The notes beneath the pieces were generated by a model, which saw only the letters and a list, made by a program, of their open reading frames with translations, ran no database searches and was not told the origin of the DNA. A program made the translations under genes and the position numbers. From Lachnospiraceae bacterium (lineage in GTDB: Bacteria; Bacillota; Clostridia; Lachnospirales; Lachnospiraceae): a DNA stretch of 54,486 nt. Numbering within the stretch: the stretch's first letter is position 1; each line of letters starts with the position of its first letter. This document shows positions 17,636 to 25,523 of the stretch, piece by piece. Where the stretch lies: the NCBI GenBank assembly GCA_017484135.1, contig JAFUTQ010000104.1:1-54486 (forward strand), given 5' to 3'.

Positions 17636-19903
17636 ATGCGAAGAACAGAATTTACCGGTACGGTGGGGCGAACCATGGCAGAGACCAGGTATCAATATCA
17701 TACCGTGGATACAGACCCGAAGGATGCGCCCAATGTAATCTATATTTTGTTGGATGACATGGGCTTTGCCCAGCTGGGCTGCTATGGATCATCCATTGCA
17801 ACGCCAAACATTGACAGACTGGCGAAGGAGGGACTCAGGTACAATAATTTCCATACAACGGCAGTCTGCTCTGCCACAAGAGCCTCCCTGCTGACCGGTG
17901 CAAATCATCATATGGCGGGGATTGCAAGTCTCTGTGAGCTGCGGACCGGTTGTGACAATGGAATCGGACACTTAAAACCGGAGTATGCGACCATAGCAGA
18001 AATCTTAAAGGAGTACGGGTATGCCACGTTCTGCACAGGAAAATGGCACCTGGCTGCAAATCAGGGAGCACCGGGACCGGTGGACGGATGGCCGCTGCAG
18101 AAGGGCTTCGACCGGTATTACGGATTTTTACAGGGAGAAAATGATCAGTATCATCCACATCTGGTGCAGGATAACACGGCGGTGGCACAGCCTAAATCGG
18201 TTGAGGAAGGCTATCACTTTTCCGAGGATATCGTAGATCATGCGATTGATTATCTGTTTGAACACCAGATGAATTTTCCGGAACAGCCATTCTTTTTGTA
18301 TCTTGCGTTTGGGGCAATGCATACTCCGCATCACGCACCGAAGGAATATATCGACCGCTATCGTGGAAAATTTGATGCCGGCTGGGACGAGGTGCGGCAG
18401 CAATGGTTTGAGAATCAGAAACGGATCGGTATCATTCCTCCCGAGGCAGAATTGACAGAAAAAAATGAATATGTGAGAGACTGGGCCGCGCTCAATGAAA
18501 AGGAAAAAGCAGTATATGCCCGTGAGATGGAGGCATTTGCAGGGATGCTGACCCATACGGACGATCAGATCGGGCGGCTGATCGCTTATCTGGAGGAGAG
18601 CGATCAGCTTGATCATACAATGATCGTATTCTTGTCAGACAACGGCGCAAGCGCCGAGGGTGGTATTGATGGAAGATTCAACGCAATGCGGGGGCAGGAT
18701 GTGACAGTCAGAAGTGAGGGAGAGATCGAATATGCCTATGAGCATCTGGATGAGATTGGGACGGAGCTGGCATTTAATCACTACCCCACGGGTTGGGCAA
18801 ATTGCGGCAATACACCGTTTCAATGGTATAAGATCTGGGCGCATGAGGGAGGTATCAAGGATCCTCTGATTATCCGCTATCCCAAAGGGATTGAACAGCT
18901 CGGGGGTGTCCGGTCACAGTATCATCATGTCAGCGATCTGACCCCTACCGTGCTTGAGGTAATCGGTGTGGACAAGCCGGAATATGTAAAGGGTGTGAAA
19001 CAGAAACCGTTTACCGGAGTAAGCATGCAGTATTCCTTCAATGCACCGGAAGCCGGGAGTCAGAAACACATCCAGTACTATGAGGTGCATGGAAACCGGG
19101 GCATTTACAAGGATGGCTGGAAGGCAGTGGTAAATCACACGTTTGTGGAGGATTATGAAAAGGATGAGTGGGAGCTTTACCATGTGGAGGTGGACTACTC
19201 GGAGAAGTACAATGTTGCAGAGAAATATCCGGAGAAATTACGGGAGCTGCAGGCCGATTTTGAGTATGAGGCAGGAAAATATGGTGTTTATCCGATGCTG
19301 CGTTTTGCAATGCATGGAAAGCCGGAGAATCTGTCCCGTATGTACGGCGACCGGATGACGCTGCCGGAGAAGCGGGTAACATTTCACAAGGTGCTGCATG
19401 CATTTGATCTGGTATATGACAGGAATATTCAGTCACAGGCCGTAAATCATACGGTTGTGGCACGGATCGTGCGGGAGACTGCGGAGGATGAGGGCGTGCT
19501 TTACAGCAACGGACAGCGGTTCGGCGGCATCAGCTTTTATGTGAAGGATAACCGTCTGAAGTATGTGTACAATGCAAACAAAGCAGCGTATTACGAGGCA
19601 GTTTCCGAGACAGAGCTGCCGGTTGGCGAAGTGACAGTAGGATACCGGTTTGTGCGGGATCAAGATCACGCCACTGTGACATTGTTTGTGAATGGAAAAG
19701 AGGTCGGACAGACCGTGGTGGAACAGTTCTGCTACATGATTGGATTTACCTCCACAGTGGGAGACAATCGCTACACACCGGTAACGCCGGACTATGAGGT
19801 TCCGTTTGCATTTTCCGGCAGAATCGAGGAGCTGACATTGTATCAGGCTCCCACTACAGTGAGCAGCAGGGAGGAGCTGCTGAAGCTGTTGTCGGTCGAA
19901 TAA
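17636..19903 (+). CDS. Arylsulfatase-family sulfatase, Cys-type (paralogue F)
   Basis: This 755-residue sulfatase lies 17 bases after paralogue E, with TTGGAGGAAA before its ATG. The active-site Cys is C78, with DDMGF, GKWHLAAN, FGAMHTPHH, SDNGASAEGG and GGIKDPL intact. The N-terminus has the shared pattern (FTGTVGRTMAETRYQ). The metal-site flanks and the region after the DN pair (IDGRFNAMRGQ) differ from the other copies, which suggests a different substrate pocket. Codon use is richer in G and C at third positions than in G or A-D. No signal peptide is seen; it is probably co-transcribed with the importer. Confidence 0.93.
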   Translation: MRRTEFTGTVGRTMAETRYQYHTVDTDPKDAPNVIYILLDDMGFAQLGCYGSSIATPNIDRLAKEGLRYNNFHTTAVCSATRASLLTGANHHMAGIASLCELRTGCDNGIGHLKPEYATIAEILKEYGYATFCTGKWHLAANQGAPGPVDGWPLQKGFDRYYGFLQGENDQYHPHLVQDNTAVAQPKSVEEGYHFSEDIVDHAIDYLFEHQMNFPEQPFFLYLAFGAMHTPHHAPKEYIDRYRGKFDAGWDEVRQQWFENQKRIGIIPPEAELTEKNEYVRDWAALNEKEKAVYAREMEAFAGMLTHTDDQIGRLIAYLEESDQLDHTMIVFLSDNGASAEGGIDGRFNAMRGQDVTVRSEGEIEYAYEHLDEIGTELAFNHYPTGWANCGNTPFQWYKIWAHEGGIKDPLIIRYPKGIEQLGGVRSQYHHVSDLTPTVLEVIGVDKPEYVKGVKQKPFTGVSMQYSFNAPEAGSQKHIQYYEVHGNRGIYKDGWKAVVNHTFVEDYEKDEWELYHVEVDYSEKYNVAEKYPEKLRELQADFEYEAGKYGVYPMLRFAMHGKPENLSRMYGDRMTLPEKRVTFHKVLHAFDLVYDRNIQSQAVNHTVVARIVRETAEDEGVLYSNGQRFGGISFYVKDNRLKYVYNANKAAYYEAVSETELPVGEVTVGYRFVRDQDHATVTLFVNGKEVGQTVVEQFCYMIGFTSTVGDNRYTPVTPDYEVPFAFSGRIEELTLYQAPTTVSSREELLKLLSVE

Positions 19904-19946
19904 TAGAGGTAATCAGTGTGATGCCACCTATGCACAGGAGGAAAGT

Positions 19947-22226
19947 ATGGCAGATAAGAAAATATTTACAGGAACAGTGGGGAGATGCATTTCTGAAACA
20001 AACTTTTCATTTGATATAAAAGAAAGTCCTTCAAAGGGCAAACCAAATGTTGTCTATATTGTATTAGATGATACCGGTTTTGCGCAGTTGGGCTGTTATG
20101 GTTCTACCATTAACACCCCAAATATTGATAAGATTGCTTCCCGGGGACTTCGTTATAATAACTTTCATACGACGGCAATCTGCTCTGCAACGAGAGCATC
20201 GCTTCTTACCGGAGCAAATCATCATTCGGTGGGAATCAATACAACGACCGAAGGGAGAACCGGACTCGGCAACGCACAGGGTGGAATTGATCCACAGTAT
20301 GCTACGCTGGCAGAGATTTTACGAGAATATGATTATCGAACAATGGCAGTTGGTAAGTGGCATTTGAGTGCAATGGACGAGCGTACCGCAGCAGGACCAT
20401 ATCATAACTGGCCTCTTGGAAAGGGCTTTGATACTTACTATGGTTTTCTGGCAGCGGATATGGATCAGTGGAATCCGGTTCTCACGAGAGATAATACGAT
20501 GGTGGAACAACCCAAGAAGGCTTCGGAGGGATATCATCTTTCCGAGGATCTTACAGAAAATGCGATTCAATATGTTTATAATCATGAATTGTCATATCCG
20601 GAACAGCCTTTTTTCTTATATCTTGCTTATGGCGCTATGCATACACCGCATCATGCACCAAAGGAGTATATTGATCGTTATCGTGGAAAATTTGATGCAG
20701 GTTGGGATAAAATAAGGGAGGAATGGTTTGAAAATCAGAAAAAGCTGGGCATAGTGAATGATACGGCAGAGTTGACGGAGCGAAACGAACACGTACCGGC
20801 CTGGGATACACTTTCTGATGATCAGAAAAAAGCATATGCGAGATATATGGAGGTGTTTGCAGGATTTTTGGAACATACGGATGCACAGATCGGGAAATTT
20901 ATTGATTTTCTTGACAAAAGAGGAATTTATGATAATACAATCATTGTTTTGATTTCTGATAACGGTGCCAGTGCAGAGGGTGGAAAGGATGGACATTTCA
21001 ATCTTAATACAAGTATGGATGTAACGGACAATTATCCGCGAGATGTTGAATTGGTACTTGAAAATTATGAGACAATTGGAGATGAGTATTCTCAGCCCCA
21101 TTATCCCACTGGCTGGGCAAATGCAGGTAATACACCATTCCAATGGTATAAGCAGTGGACATATGAGGGTGGAGTGAAGGATCCGTTAATAATTAGTTAT
21201 CCGAATTACATCAAAGAAAAGGGAGGAATACGAAGACAGTTTAACCATGTATCGGATATTACTCCCACGGTTCTGGATCTGCTGGGATTTGAAAAACCGG
21301 AGTTTATTCGTGGGGTGCCGCAAAGAACACTGCAAGGAATCAGCTTTAAAAATACGTTGAATGATGAGCGGGCAGAGGGAAAGAAAAAAGTCCAATATTT
21401 CGAAATGCATGGAAACCGTTCTATTTATAAGGATGGATGGAAAGCGGTCGTTAATCACATGTTTCATAAGACTTTTGATGAGGATGAGTGGGAGCTTTAT
21501 CATGTAGATGAGGATTACTCAGAAAAATATAACGTGGCAGATCGCTATCCGGAGAAACTGAAGGAGTTACAGGAAGAATGGTTAATTGAGGCTGCAAAGT
21601 ATGGTGTTTTTCCCATGCCGGATCGTGGATTGCTGGCGACGAGAGATTCCCTGAAGGAGTATTTAAGCATGATTTCTCTTCCGGCAGTACATCTGGAGTA
21701 TAATGATATTATTTATCCGTATGATCTGGTAACTGATCCTGGTATTGGTACAAGAACCGGAACAATTATGGTGGTTTTGAATCGAAGAAATCAAAATGAA
21801 AAAGGGGTGCTTGTCGCAAAGGGAGACCGATTTGGCGGTGTGTCTTTATATGTTAAGGATAATCACATAAACTATGTGTATAATTTGGATTCTGATATTT
21901 ACTGGACAATAGAATCAGATTTTGAGCTACCACTTGGTGAGGTGGACATTCAGGCAGACTTTACAGTTACAGGAAAAGAACAAGCAACGGCAGAATTGTT
22001 TGTTAATGGAAATTCTGTTGGTTTAACGGAAATCAGTAAATTTTTCTATACGACAGGAGCCGGAGCGCCAACCTCACTGAAGGTCAACAAACATATATCG
22101 GTATATGATGAGGCTTATGCAGCACCGTTTACCTATGACGGAGAAATAAAAAAAGTGATTTTTGATTTCCCCGCGACGACTGTTCAGGCAGAGGAAGAAA
22201 TAGCGAAAGATTTAGTACATGATTGA
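19947..22226 (+). CDS. Arylsulfatase-family sulfatase, Cys-type (paralogue G)
   Basis: This 759-residue sulfatase starts after CACAGGAGGAAAGT. The formylglycine Cys is C79; DDTGF, GKWHLSAM, GAMHTPHH, SDNGASAEGG and GGVKDPL are present. It is the sister of paralogue A: both have QWNPVLTRDN, QPKKASEGYHL and GIRRQFNHV/GIRNQFHHV. The A-G lineage is therefore represented once in each transcription block. It is the last sulfatase of the array. A 172-base gap with its own promoter separates it from the maturase gene. Confidence 0.93.
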   Translation: MADKKIFTGTVGRCISETNFSFDIKESPSKGKPNVVYIVLDDTGFAQLGCYGSTINTPNIDKIASRGLRYNNFHTTAICSATRASLLTGANHHSVGINTTTEGRTGLGNAQGGIDPQYATLAEILREYDYRTMAVGKWHLSAMDERTAAGPYHNWPLGKGFDTYYGFLAADMDQWNPVLTRDNTMVEQPKKASEGYHLSEDLTENAIQYVYNHELSYPEQPFFLYLAYGAMHTPHHAPKEYIDRYRGKFDAGWDKIREEWFENQKKLGIVNDTAELTERNEHVPAWDTLSDDQKKAYARYMEVFAGFLEHTDAQIGKFIDFLDKRGIYDNTIIVLISDNGASAEGGKDGHFNLNTSMDVTDNYPRDVELVLENYETIGDEYSQPHYPTGWANAGNTPFQWYKQWTYEGGVKDPLIISYPNYIKEKGGIRRQFNHVSDITPTVLDLLGFEKPEFIRGVPQRTLQGISFKNTLNDERAEGKKKVQYFEMHGNRSIYKDGWKAVVNHMFHKTFDEDEWELYHVDEDYSEKYNVADRYPEKLKELQEEWLIEAAKYGVFPMPDRGLLATRDSLKEYLSMISLPAVHLEYNDIIYPYDLVTDPGIGTRTGTIMVVLNRRNQNEKGVLVAKGDRFGGVSLYVKDNHINYVYNLDSDIYWTIESDFELPLGEVDIQADFTVTGKEQATAELFVNGNSVGLTEISKFFYTTGAGAPTSLKVNKHISVYDEAYAAPFTYDGEIKKVIFDFPATTVQAEEEIAKDLVHD

Positions 22227-22296
22227 TAAGAAATCGCTGTTTGTGGACTCGAGGTCTTCTAGCAAGAGCAGAAAAAGATAATGTTATATGAGAGGG

Positions 22297-22325
22297 TTGA
22301 CCAGCGTTTTGTAACTGTGTAGTAT
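22297..22325 (+). promoter_or_regulatory. Promoter of the sulfatase-maturase gene
   Basis: TTGACC at 22297-22302 and TAGTAT at 22320-22325 are separated by 17 bases, a good sigma-A arrangement 70 bases before the maturase start codon. This allows the maturase to be made independently of the long sulfatase transcript. Confidence 0.55.
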
Positions 22326-22398
22326 AAAAGAGGGGGAGTAGTGCGGAATCAATGGTTCTGTACCGTTGTGATAGAATTAACACAGGAGGAAAACAATT

Positions 22399-23568
22399 AT
22401 GCCCGCAGCGAGTATCCTGATCAAGCCTGCTTCGGCAAACTGCAATATTGACTGCACCTATTGTTTCTATAAGTGTCTCAGCAGTAACCGGGAGCAGTAC
22501 AGTCTCGGCTTTATGAAGGATGATATTCTGGAAAAACTGGTCATCCGGGCATTTGAATATGCCGATTACCATGTGACATTTGCATTTCAGGGAGGCGAAC
22601 CGACTCTTGCCGGTCTGCCTTTCTTTCGTCGTGTTCTGGAGCTGCAGCAAAAGTATAATACAAAAGGAATCGCGGTGGAGAACACCATACAGACCAACGG
22701 TCTTTTGATCGACCGGGAGTGGGCGCAGTTTTTGGCCGAGAATCACATCCTTGCAGGGGTGTCTCTGGATGGTCCGAAGAAGCTGCATGACCGATATCGA
22801 AGGGATGCCAAGGGGGCTCCAACCTTTGATCGTGTGATGCAGACCATTTCGCTGTTTCATGAGTATCGGGTGGATTACAATATTCTGAGTGTGATCACGG
22901 CAGAAACGTGTGAGAAGGCATCCTATCTTTATCACTTTTATCAGCGCAATCAGTTTTCCTATGTGCAGCTGATCCCATGTATGGATGAGCGGGGAAGAAA
23001 TACCGGGATGGACGGCGCGTCAGACTTTCGCGTTACTCCGGAAAAATACGGAAAGTTTCTGTGTGAGTTGTTCGATCTGTGGTATGACGATTTCATGCAG
23101 AGCCAAAATGTAAACACACAAGCCTATGGGCAGCAGCCTATGGATATCCGTATGTTTTCCAATCTTGCCCAGATGGCGGCGGGATATCCGGCAGAGGAAT
23201 GCGGAATGAACGGACACTGCACCTGCTATTTTGTGGTAGAAGGGGACGGAAGCGTTTATCCCTGTGATTTCTATTGTCTGGATGCGTGGAAGCTTGGGAC
23301 GGTGGAGAACTCTTTTGGCGATATGATTCGTTCCGACCGGGCATTGGAATTTATCGAAGAATCCCATCCGGTTGCGGCACGCTGCAGGTCGTGTGCCTAT
23401 TATACCCTGTGCCGGGGCGGATGCCGCAGATGGCGGGAGGGTGCAGATGGCGGCGTATCCCTCAACGCCCTGTGTCCGGCTTATGAAATGTTTTTTGCAC
23501 ATACAGAGAAGAGAATCCAGGAGCTTGGGAAGATTATTTTGCGGCGGTATGGGGCGTATAGGAAGTAG
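22399..23568 (+). CDS. Anaerobic sulfatase-maturating enzyme (anSME), radical SAM/SPASM
   Basis: This 389-residue radical SAM enzyme oxidises the active-site Cys of sulfatases to formylglycine. The N-terminal cluster motif is C15-NID-C19-TY-C22, preceded by LIKPASANC as in the Clostridium perfringens enzyme. The SPASM part binds two more iron-sulfur clusters; cysteines occur in ECGMNGHCTC, YPCDFYC, RCRSCAYYTLCRGGC and LCPAYE. The Asp in YPCDFY, near residue 290, corresponds to the proposed catalytic base. AGGAGGAAAAC precedes the ATG. It is the only maturase seen beside seven CSATR sulfatases, so it is the likely activator of all of them. It acts in the cytoplasm under anaerobic conditions. 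Confidence 0.95.
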   Translation: MPAASILIKPASANCNIDCTYCFYKCLSSNREQYSLGFMKDDILEKLVIRAFEYADYHVTFAFQGGEPTLAGLPFFRRVLELQQKYNTKGIAVENTIQTNGLLIDREWAQFLAENHILAGVSLDGPKKLHDRYRRDAKGAPTFDRVMQTISLFHEYRVDYNILSVITAETCEKASYLYHFYQRNQFSYVQLIPCMDERGRNTGMDGASDFRVTPEKYGKFLCELFDLWYDDFMQSQNVNTQAYGQQPMDIRMFSNLAQMAAGYPAEECGMNGHCTCYFVVEGDGSVYPCDFYCLDAWKLGTVENSFGDMIRSDRALEFIEESHPVAARCRSCAYYTLCRGGCRRWREGADGGVSLNALCPAYEMFFAHTEKRIQELGKIILRRYGAYRK

Positions 23569-23613
23569 GGAGCGCCCGGTCAAAAAAGTTTTATTCCGAC
23601 TTGCATCTGACTG

Positions 23614-23622
23614 TGTTATAAT
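23614..23622 (+). promoter_or_regulatory. Extended -10 promoter
   Basis: TGTTATAAT is a perfect extended -10 element. A weak -35 (TTCCGA, 23594-23599) lies 17 bases before TATAAT. It would drive the AAA-ATPase/PD-(D/E)XK gene at 23700 and lies just after the maturase stop. Confidence 0.5.
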
Positions 23623-23644
23623 CCAAAGTGTCACTATATTTTAG

Positions 23645-23686
23645 GCGCGAAACTTATTTCGGAATGACTTCCGACGACATGGTGAT
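23645..23686 (+). repeat. Diverged copy of the dispersed double-hairpin repeat
   Basis: The core GGAATGACTTCCGACGACATGG matches the copy at 40206-40285 (GGAATGGCTTCCGATGACTTGG) with a few changes, and flanking bases also agree. Most of the second hairpin is missing. It sits in the leader of the next gene, just before its AGGAGG. Confidence 0.5.
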
Positions 23687-23699
23687 AGGAGGATGTCTC

Positions 23700-25397
23700 A
23701 TGCGAAGAGAAATTGCACTGGGCAGCCAGGATTTTGCTTATCTGCGGGAAAATCATTGTTTTTATATTGATAAGACAGCCTTTATCAGGGAGTGGTGGGA
23801 TGGGAAGGATGCCGTGACGCTTATTACCCGCCCGAGGCGTTTTGGCAAGACGATTACCATGAGCATGCTGGATTATTTCTTTTCAAACCGACATGCCGGC
23901 CGCAGCGACTTGTTTGAAGGCTTGGAGGTATGGAGAGAGGAAGAGTTTCGGAAGCTGCAGGGAACTTATCCGGTTCTGTTTCTTTCCTTTGCCGGCATCA
24001 AAGAGGATACCTATGAAGCGACAAGGACAAGGATCAATCAGGTCATCAGTGATGTGTATAGAAAATTTCAATGGGTAAAAAAACAGGATTTTATGACGCC
24101 CAACGATAGAGCGTTTTTGGAAAAGGTCAGGGATGACATGGATGATTCCGTTGCGGCTGTCACACTTCAGAGATTATGCGGATGGCTTTATGAGTATTTT
24201 GGCAAGAGGTGTATCATACTTCTGGATGAGTACGATACACCTATGCAGGAAGCTTATGCAAATGGATATTGGAAAGAATTGACAACGTTTATCCGAAGTC
24301 TGTTTAACAATACCTTCAAAACCAATCCCTCCATGGAGCGGGCAGTCCTGACAGGGATTACCCGCGTCAGCCGGGAGTCCGTTTTTTCGGATCTGAACAA
24401 TCTGCGGGTAGTGACCACGACCACTGAGATCTATGCCACAGCCTTTGGCTTTACCGAGGCGGAGGTTTTTTCGTCCATGGATGAGATGGAGATACCGGAA
24501 GCGGAGAAAGCGGAGGTGAAGAAATGGTATGATGGATTTACGTTCGGAGCTGTGACTGATATTTATAATCCGTGGTCTGTCCTAAATTACTTAAATGAGA
24601 AAAAAATTGATACCTATTGGGCAAATACCAGTGAAAATGGATTAGTAGGACAATTGCTTCGCCGCGGGGACAGCGCAAGAAAAATGCAGTTTGAGGAGTT
24701 GCTGCGGGGAGGTTGTATCGAAGTCCAGCTTGATGAGCAAATCATCTTTGAGCAGTTAGATGAGGATCCGGATGGGATCTGGAGCCTGCTGTTGGCCGGT
24801 GGATATCTGAAATATATCGAAGTAATGGTGGGAGAAGAATCGGAATTACCAATATACCGGCTTAGCTTAACGAACCTTGAAGTAAAGCGTTCGTTTGTGA
24901 AAATGGTAAAAGGATGGTTTAAGAAAACCAGAGAATTTGGAGAATTTGTATCTGCCATGCTGGAAGGTGATGTCAAAAACATGAATCGCTACATGAACCG
25001 GGTGGCCCTCAATACGTTCAGTTATTTTGATACCGGAAAAAAGCCTTCTGAGGATGCGCCGGAACGTTTCTATCATGGCTTTGTGCTTGGACTTTTGGTG
25101 GATCATGCGACCGATTATATCATAACATCCAATCGGGAAAGTGGATTCGGCAGATATGATGTGGTGTTGGAACCGAGGGATAAAGCAAATCCCGCTGTGA
25201 TTATGGAGTTTAAGGTGTATGACATGCTGGATGATGAAACGGAATTGTCTGACACGGCAGATCATGCACTGCTTCAGATTGAAGAAAAAGGATATGCAGC
25301 AGACCTCTTGTATCGCGGAATTCCGGAACAAAGCATTTTTAAGTACGGCATTGCTTTTCAGGGTCAGCAGTGTCTGATCAAGAAGGGAGAAGTGTAA
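23700..25397 (+). CDS. AAA-ATPase-like protein with C-terminal PD-(D/E)XK domain
   Basis: This 565-residue protein belongs to a large family common in Clostridia and Bacteroidetes, whose biological role is not established. The ATG at 23700 follows AGGAGG at good spacing; the frame is open to 23628 but no site supports that start. The N-terminal domain has a Walker A-like RPRRFGKT near residue 50 and a Walker B-like CIILLDEYDTPMQEAY. The C-terminal 80 residues have the nuclease pattern GRYDVVLEP, then IMEFKVYD (Asp, then E-x-K). The gene has its own extended -10 promoter and a diverged repeat in its leader. It has been annotated elsewhere as an AAA family ATPase or DUF1703-type protein. Its link to the sulfatase island is only positional. 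Confidence 0.8.
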   Translation: MRREIALGSQDFAYLRENHCFYIDKTAFIREWWDGKDAVTLITRPRRFGKTITMSMLDYFFSNRHAGRSDLFEGLEVWREEEFRKLQGTYPVLFLSFAGIKEDTYEATRTRINQVISDVYRKFQWVKKQDFMTPNDRAFLEKVRDDMDDSVAAVTLQRLCGWLYEYFGKRCIILLDEYDTPMQEAYANGYWKELTTFIRSLFNNTFKTNPSMERAVLTGITRVSRESVFSDLNNLRVVTTTTEIYATAFGFTEAEVFSSMDEMEIPEAEKAEVKKWYDGFTFGAVTDIYNPWSVLNYLNEKKIDTYWANTSENGLVGQLLRRGDSARKMQFEELLRGGCIEVQLDEQIIFEQLDEDPDGIWSLLLAGGYLKYIEVMVGEESELPIYRLSLTNLEVKRSFVKMVKGWFKKTREFGEFVSAMLEGDVKNMNRYMNRVALNTFSYFDTGKKPSEDAPERFYHGFVLGLLVDHATDYIITSNRESGFGRYDVVLEPRDKANPAVIMEFKVYDMLDDETELSDTADHALLQIEEKGYAADLLYRGIPEQSIFKYGIAFQGQQCLIKKGEV

Positions 25398-25409
25398 ATT
25401 TTCTGACAA

Positions 25410-25436
25410 TTTTAGCACTCAACTATTGACATGGCT
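25410..25436 (+). promoter_or_regulatory. Degenerate CIRCE (HrcA) operator
   Basis: TTAGCACTC at 25410-25418 is a perfect left half. After exactly 9 bases, CATGGCTAA at 25428-25436 matches six of nine positions of the right half GAGTGCTAA. It overlaps the TTGACA box of the clpB promoter, the expected place for HrcA repression of a heat-shock gene. Confidence 0.6.
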
Positions 25437-25453
25437 AACAAAACATGCTATAG
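25424..25453 (+). promoter_or_regulatory. clpB promoter
   Basis: A consensus TTGACA (25424-25429) and TATAGT (25448-25453) are separated by 18 bases. The start codon of clpB lies about 70 bases further on. Confidence 0.65.
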
Positions 25454-25523
25454 TTCTTAACAGAACAAAATTATGTTTGTTTCTTTGATAGATTTGATTG
25501 GTAGAAAAGAGGGGTGATAAATT

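Noticed and set aside
18914-19463. Long minus-strand ORFs within the sulfatase genes
   Set aside because: They recur at matching positions on the opposite strand of several paralogues, lack ribosome binding sites and follow from the codon pattern of the real genes.
22227-22398. tRNA or small RNA between sulfatase G and the maturase
   Set aside because: No cloverleaf or TTC-loop motif was found; the gap is explained by a promoter and leader.
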